Assembly (NCBI GenBank): GCA_031394045.1
Contig: JANMWN010000112.1
Location: forward strand, 1 to 5,797
Direction of reading: 5' to 3'
From: JANYIP01 sp031394045
Lineage (GTDB): Bacteria; Actinomycetota; Actinomycetes; Prado026
DNA: 5,797 nt
This document shows positions 3,919 to 5,797 of this stretch, piece by piece. A model generated the notes under the pieces. It did not search any database and was not told the origin of the DNA. It saw only the letters and a program-made list of their open reading frames with translations. Numbering within the stretch: position 1 is the first letter of the stretch; each line of letters opens with the position of its first letter. A program made the position numbers and the translations under genes.

Positions 3919-5797
3919 GTGACCGATCGCGCCTGCGCCTCGTGGTGCTGCAGGCGCTGGTGATCTCGCTGCTGCTCACGCTGCTCGCGCGACTCTGGTA
4001 CGTCCAGATCTACTCCGGCGACGAGTACCGCAACGCGTCCACCAACAACCAGGTGCGCAGCGTCGTGACCGAGTCGGTGCGCGGCCAGATCCTGGACGAC
4101 CAGGGGCGCGCGTTCGTACGCAACCGGACGTCCCTGGTGGTGTCGATCGACCGCAGCGTGCTCGACCGGCTCAAGACCGCGCAGGAGAAGGCCGTCATGG
4201 TCGCGCTGGCGGCCAAGCTCAAGACCACCGCAGACTCGTTGTCCGACCGCATCACCCTCTGTGGGACGCCCGGGTCCAAGAAGCCGCCGAACTGCTGGAA
4301 CGGATCACCGTTCCAGCCGGTGCCGGTCGCGCACGACGTGACCCCCGACGTCGCGCTGTCGATCCTGGAGGACTCCGAGCACTTCCCGGGTGTGACCGCC
4401 GACCTCGAGGCGATCCGCGAGTACCCGTTGCCGTCGCACGCGAATGCCGCGCACATCCTGGGCTACATCGGTCCGGTCACGCAGAACGAGCTGGACGCCA
4501 GCGCTGGTAGCAAGAACGAGCTGTACCAGTACGACCAGGTCGGCAAGGCCGGGCTCGAGGCCGAGTACGACAACGTGCTGCGCGGTGTCAACGGGGTCAA
4601 GCAGCTCGCGGTCGACCGGGCCGGCAACGTCACGGGCACGCTGTCCGAGACAGCGGCCACCCCCGGCGACAACCTGGTCACCAACATCGACGCACGTGTG
4701 CAGGCCACGCTCGAGCAGCAGCTCGTCGCGGCGATCAACCGGGCCCGCGGCCAGCCGGACCCCAAGGGGAAGGGCAACTACAAGGCCGACTCGGCGGCAG
4801 GCGTGGTCATCGACGTACGCAACGGGCACGTGGTCGCGATGGCCAGCGTCCCGACCTACGACCCGTCGATCTGGGTCAACGGCGTAACCACCGCGCAGTA
4901 CGCCGCGCTGAACTCCAAGGCGGCCGGTCAGCCGTTGATCTCCCGCGCCTACCAGGGTGTCGCCGCCCCGGGCTCGACGTTCAAGGTGGTCTCGTCGTCG
5001 GCGATGCTGCAGAACGGGTACACCTCGGCGGGGCCGTACGACTGCCCCTCGTACCTGACGGTCGGCAACCGGAAGTTCACCAACGCCGAAGACCGGGGCC
5101 ACGGGACCCTGACCCTCACGGGGGCCATCGAGAAGTCGTGCGACACCGTCTTCTACAAGGTGGCCTTCGACCAGTGGCTGAGTGACGGAGGCCTGAAGCC
5201 CCTCGCCAAGCCCAAGGACATCATCATCAAGCAAGCGTTGGCGTGGGGATTCGCTGACAAGACCGGCATCGACCTGCCGGGGGAGGCGGCCGGGAACATC
5301 ACCACCCGCGCCGATCTGAAGGCCACGTGGGAGACCAACCGCGCGGAGTACTGCCAGCGCGCCCAGACCGGCTACCCCGAAGAGAAGGACCCAGCGAAGG
5401 CCGCGCTGCTCAAGGCATACGCGCACGACAACTGCCTGGCGTCGGGTGCCCAGTACAAGGCGGGTGACGCGGTCAACACCATCATCGGCCAGGGCCAGGT
5501 CCTGACGACCCCTCTGAAGATGGCGCAGATCTACGCCGCCATCGCCAACGGCGGCACGCTGTGGACTCCGCAGCTGGCCAAGGCCGTTCTGGGCCCGGAC
5601 GGCAAGGTGGTCAAGCAGTTCGCGCCCGTGGCTGAGGGCAAGCTGCCGATCTCCGCGGCCACGCTCGCGTTCCTGCAGAATGCGCTCCGCGGCGTCACCA
5701 CGTCCGGCACCTCGAAGAACCAGTTCAGCAGCTTCCCGCTCAACCTCGTACCCGTCGCGTCCAAGACTGGGACCGCTGAGGTCGCCGGCAAGCAGAC
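3915..5797 (+). CDS. mrdA: Penicillin-binding protein 2 (class B, peptidoglycan transpeptidase), 3' end outside window
   Basis: The frame is open from GTG 3915 to the window end, giving 627 residues without a stop. PBP2 cross-links peptidoglycan stem peptides outside the membrane and normally pairs with RodA. One membrane helix spans about residues 8-28 (LVVLQALVISLLLTLLARLW), then comes the PBP dimerisation domain with ESVRGQILDDQGR (near 55-67) and QVGKAGLEAEYDNVLRG (208-224). The transpeptidase domain carries all three active-site motifs: S354-T-F-K357 with the acylated serine (codon 4974-4976), S408-C-D410 in the SxN position, and K617-T-G-T620. The window ends seven residues after KTGT, so only the last part of the domain is missing. 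GGAG 8 nt upstream fixes the start. Six cysteines (C116, C127, C377, C409, C480, C507) lie outside the membrane. Linkage to mreBCD favours MrdA over the divisome homologue FtsI. Confidence 0.95.
   Translation, partial: MSDRSRLRLVVLQALVISLLLTLLARLWYVQIYSGDEYRNASTNNQVRSVVTESVRGQILDDQGRAFVRNRTSLVVSIDRSVLDRLKTAQEKAVMVALAAKLKTTADSLSDRITLCGTPGSKKPPNCWNGSPFQPVPVAHDVTPDVALSILEDSEHFPGVTADLEAIREYPLPSHANAAHILGYIGPVTQNELDASAGSKNELYQYDQVGKAGLEAEYDNVLRGVNGVKQLAVDRAGNVTGTLSETAATPGDNLVTNIDARVQATLEQQLVAAINRARGQPDPKGKGNYKADSAAGVVIDVRNGHVVAMASVPTYDPSIWVNGVTTAQYAALNSKAAGQPLISRAYQGVAAPGSTFKVVSSSAMLQNGYTSAGPYDCPSYLTVGNRKFTNAEDRGHGTLTLTGAIEKSCDTVFYKVAFDQWLSDGGLKPLAKPKDIIIKQALAWGFADKTGIDLPGEAAGNITTRADLKATWETNRAEYCQRAQTGYPEEKDPAKAALLKAYAHDNCLASGAQYKAGDAVNTIIGQGQVLTTPLKMAQIYAAIANGGTLWTPQLAKAVLGPDGKVVKQFAPVAEGKLPISAATLAFLQNALRGVTTSGTSKNQFSSFPLNLVPVASKTGTAEVAGKQ

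Noticed and set aside
2693..3979. Reverse-strand open frame of 428 codons opposite mreC and mreD
   Set aside because: Shadow of two well-supported + strand genes; low-complexity Arg/His/Asp-rich product and no ribosome site or family resemblance.
4305..5426. Reverse-strand open frame of 373 codons opposite mrdA
   Set aside because: Shadow of the PBP2 coding frame, which has the three transpeptidase motifs in the right order.

Overview
The window is high-GC DNA with strong G/C bias at third codon positions and occasional GTG starts. The order folC – DUF4233 gene – ndk – mreB – mreC – mreD – mrdA (PBP2), all on the + strand, is typical of Actinomycetota that carry an MreB elongation machine, such as Streptomyces- or Nocardioides-like lineages. 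The MreB N-terminus (MSFIGRDMAVDLG) and the cysteine-bearing PBP2 transpeptidase domain also fit that phylum. I cannot fix the genus from sequence alone.

Layout. Positions 1-366 are the 3' end of folC (folate polyglutamylation). A small four-helix membrane protein (370-720) and nucleoside diphosphate kinase (731-1138) follow almost without gaps, so these three look like one transcription unit. A 171-bp gap (1139-1309) is the only sizeable non-coding stretch. It holds a candidate promoter for the cell-shape genes, a CRP-like palindrome, an 11-bp tandem repeat, two adjacent 10-bp palindromes and a small hairpin that would cover the mreB ribosome binding site. From 1310 on there is a tight operon: mreB (1310-2341), mreC (2361-3359), mreD (3356-3880, 4-bp overlap with mreC) and mrdA (3915 to past the window end, after the KTGT motif).

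How the genes work together. MreB is the cytoplasmic actin-like scaffold. MreC (one membrane segment, coiled coil, external beta domain) and MreD (polytopic) link it across the membrane. PBP2 cross-links new peptidoglycan, probably with a RodA glycosyltransferase encoded just downstream. In actinobacteria this set may serve sporulation or spore-wall synthesis or general wall integrity more than lateral elongation; that is background knowledge, not visible here.

No mobile element, CRISPR array, RNA gene or defence system is visible, and I do not see an undescribed system. The points worth a second look are regulatory and structural: a 13-codon mini-ORF that bridges mreD and mrdA by overlapping stop and start codons, the structured mreB leader, the disordered repeat-built MreC tail, and six cysteines in the extracytoplasmic part of PBP2.
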